A DNA stretch of 64,000 nt, taken from contig JAIBBM010000009.1 in NCBI GenBank assembly GCA_019694685.1, positions 39,373 to 103,372 of the forward strand, given 5' to 3'. Positions within the stretch are counted from its first letter, which is position 1, and the number at the start of each line of letters is the position of its first letter. Positions 62,506-64,000 of this stretch are shown here, piece after piece. Source of the stretch: Leptospirales bacterium. GTDB taxonomy: Bacteria; Spirochaetota; Leptospiria; Leptospirales; Leptonemataceae. The notes under the pieces are model-generated. The model had not been told where the DNA came from. It did no database searches and saw nothing but the letters and a program-made list of their open reading frames with translations. A program made the translations under genes and the position numbers.

Positions 62506-64000
62506 TTCTTGCCTCCTTGCGCGTAGCGAGAATATCCCCATCCAATAGAAAGGCGCTCCGGCCGGAAAAGCAGACTGAACCAGTCAAAGATGAGATGTGA
62601 TACGTATAGAGACGTAAACAGAGACGTGATCAGACCAAAGAACAGCACGATGGCGAAGCCTTTGATTGGCCCATCTCCAATCTTAAATAGAATGATGGAA
62701 GAAATCAATGTAGTTACGTGCGAGTCAAAGATCGTCCAGAAAGAAGCTCGAAAGCCACCTTCAATGGCAAGAGAGGCTGTTTTGCCTGCTCGTATGTCTT
62801 CCTTCATTTTTTCGTAGATGATCACGTTTGCATCCACAGCCATACCTACAGTCAGAATCAACCCGGCAAAACCAGGTAGAGTGAGAGTAAATTCAAGGAA
62901 ACTCAATACGGCCGTCATGATGATCATGTCAAAAAAGAGTGCAGTGACCGCCACAACGCCACACCAGCGATAGTAACCTGCCATGAACATAATCACAAGC
63001 AAAAACGAAAGCATCAGGGAAATCACACCGGCAATGATGGATTCCTGACCCAGACTTGGACCAACAAAGGAAACAGACAGAATTTCCAGGTTCAGCGGAA
63101 GAGCGCCTTCACGGATCACATCAGAAATCTCTTTTGCGTCCTGAACTGTAAAATCGCCGCTGATTCTTCCCACACCGCCAATGATTGGCTCTTTGATGTT
63201 TGCAGAAGAAACAACTCTATCTCCCCAGACGATGGCGATTTGTTTTCCAACGTTCTTGGTAGTGAGGTCCCCGAACTTGGCCGCACCTTCCGCGGACAAT
63301 ACAAAACTGATTTCATAGTAAGGAGAACCCTGGGAAGGATTCGCATGAGCTTCTGTCATGTCGTTTCCGTCCAGTTGCACTGGGCCAAGAACTACGAAAG
63401 ATCTTGGAAGAGATTGAGAGCCGTCTTTGATCCCGCGTCTCCAGCGGAGAAAGACTTTTCCTTCATCCGGGCGAATCTGCGCTTTTTCGGTAATCGAAGT
63501 CAGAATACGTTTGATCTCATCCTGATCCACGCGCGATTCAATATACATTTTTTGAATATCAGCCAGATCTTTGTCCAGTCCCTGCACTCTTCCGAGCTTT
63601 GCCTGCGCTTCATCGTTTACGAGGCGATACTCCACCGTAACAGTATCACGAATGCGAGCGAGTACTTCAGAGCTGTTTGCCATACCAGGCAAATCCACAC
63701 CAATGCTGTAACTTCCAGGTTGCACTCTCAACTCGGGTTCTGTTAGATTCTGCGAAGCAAGACGTGCGTCAATGATGCGACGAGCTTCCTGGAGAAGATC
63801 CTGCTTCTTCTGCTCGGTGATGGTCATCTGACTTTTCAGATTTGCAATGCGAGCTTCGAGGTTTTTCTTTTCCTCCGGAGAAGAACGCGCAAGCTTTCCT
63901 TCCAGATCCGCGATCAATGGCTCATAACGTTCTTTCAGAGACGCGATGTGTTTGTCAAAATCCGCGCGGAAGGTGGCGCGCATACCGCCCTGTAAGTCGA
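62502..64000 (-). CDS. secD: Protein translocase subunit SecD, N terminus beyond the window
   Basis: The frame is open to base 64000, and DLQGGMRATFRADFDKH directly upstream of the ATG at 63983 matches the SecD motif after its first membrane helix. That ATG is therefore internal, and the true start lies beyond the window. About 499 codons are present. The periplasmic P1 head has a coiled insertion (about 30-80 of the visible part), and GDFTVQDAKEISDVIREGAL then five membrane helices follow, with AGLILTVGMAVDANVIIYEK. It acts with SecF. Confidence 0.95.
   Translation of the reverse strand, partial: DLQGGMRATFRADFDKHIASLKERYEPLIADLEGKLARSSPEEKKNLEARIANLKSQMTITEQKKQDLLQEARRIIDARLASQNLTEPELRVQPGSYSIGVDLPGMANSSEVLARIRDTVTVEYRLVNDEAQAKLGRVQGLDKDLADIQKMYIESRVDQDEIKRILTSITEKAQIRPDEGKVFLRWRRGIKDGSQSLPRSFVVLGPVQLDGNDMTEAHANPSQGSPYYEISFVLSAEGAAKFGDLTTKNVGKQIAIVWGDRVVSSANIKEPIIGGVGRISGDFTVQDAKEISDVIREGALPLNLEILSVSFVGPSLGQESIIAGVISLMLSFLLVIMFMAGYYRWCGVVAVTALFFDMIIMTAVLSFLEFTLTLPGFAGLILTVGMAVDANVIIYEKMKEDIRAGKTASLAIEGGFRASFWTIFDSHVTTLISSIILFKIGDGPIKGFAIVLFFGLITSLFTSLYVSHLIFDWFSLLFRPERLSIGWGYSRYAQGGKK

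Noticed and set aside
63981..63983. ATG at 63983 as the secD start
   Set aside because: The SecD motif DLQGG lies just upstream in the same frame, so the ATG is internal.

Overview
The window looks like a piece of chromosome from a Gram-negative spirochete, most likely of the order Leptospirales. This is inferred from gene content, not from a marker-gene match. LpxD implies lipid A and SecD/SecF a double-membrane cell. A spirochaete-type FliH indicates flagella. There are many spirochete-style lipoproteins, including two TRL-like proteins, a bactofilin, and a stand-alone copy of the tail module found on spirochaetal nucleotide cyclases. Base composition is near 50% G+C by eye. Genes are densely packed, with many ATGA, GTGA or TGATG overlaps. 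No rRNA, CRISPR array, insertion sequence or prophage is visible.

Layout. (1) 1-2869: end of a beta-propeller-like protein, then an O-acylation module of an MBOAT acyltransferase, broken by two frameshifts in T-runs, and an SGNH partner. (2) 3871-8252: complete glycine cleavage set gcvT-gcvH-gcvPA-gcvPB, followed by an unknown gene, an MDR dehydrogenase and a histone-H1-like basic protein. (3) 10222-17968: alpha/beta hydrolase, a pair of WYL regulators, cysK with a good sigma70-type promoter, argH, unknown genes and a response regulator. (4) 17965-25047: poly(A) polymerase with a long Arg/Asp-rich tail, an M23 peptidase, and a tight five-gene operon (two cyclic-nucleotide-binding proteins, a degenerate SpoIIE-like phosphatase, an SGNH protein and an RNase Z-like hydrolase). 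(5) 25109-32988: a catalytically broken acetyl-xylan-esterase relative, lpxD, rpsR and sucA-sucB-lpdA. (6) 33029-38833: lipase, two half-size YeeE sulfur transporters, OsmC, MetF-like protein, MetZ, Maf and RsmE. (7) 38890-41222: three tRNAs, a diguanylate cyclase and a PlsC acyltransferase. (8) 41299-49039: envelope and lipoprotein region containing a TRL-like lipoprotein plus a second conserved secreted protein, twice. (9) 49082-56322: fliH, enoyl-CoA hydratase, dcd, cysE, long aldo/keto reductase, TPR mini-protein, bactofilin, glycosyltransferase and hfq. (10) 56357-64000: lipoprotein, cysQ, secreted protein, pcrA, ribD, secF and secD (cut by the window end).

How the genes fit together: CysE makes O-acetylserine for CysK. 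CysQ clears the sulfate-assimilation by-product PAP. The YeeE halves, OsmC, MetF-like protein and MetZ form a second sulfur/methionine locus. Only one lipoamide dehydrogenase gene is visible (in the 2-oxoglutarate dehydrogenase operon), and it probably also serves glycine cleavage. The most unusual items are the frameshifted MBOAT gene, the cyclic-nucleotide operon, the duplicated lipoprotein module, the response regulator with no standard start codon, and two pseudoenzyme-like proteins. All family calls come from reading translated motifs; no database search was run.
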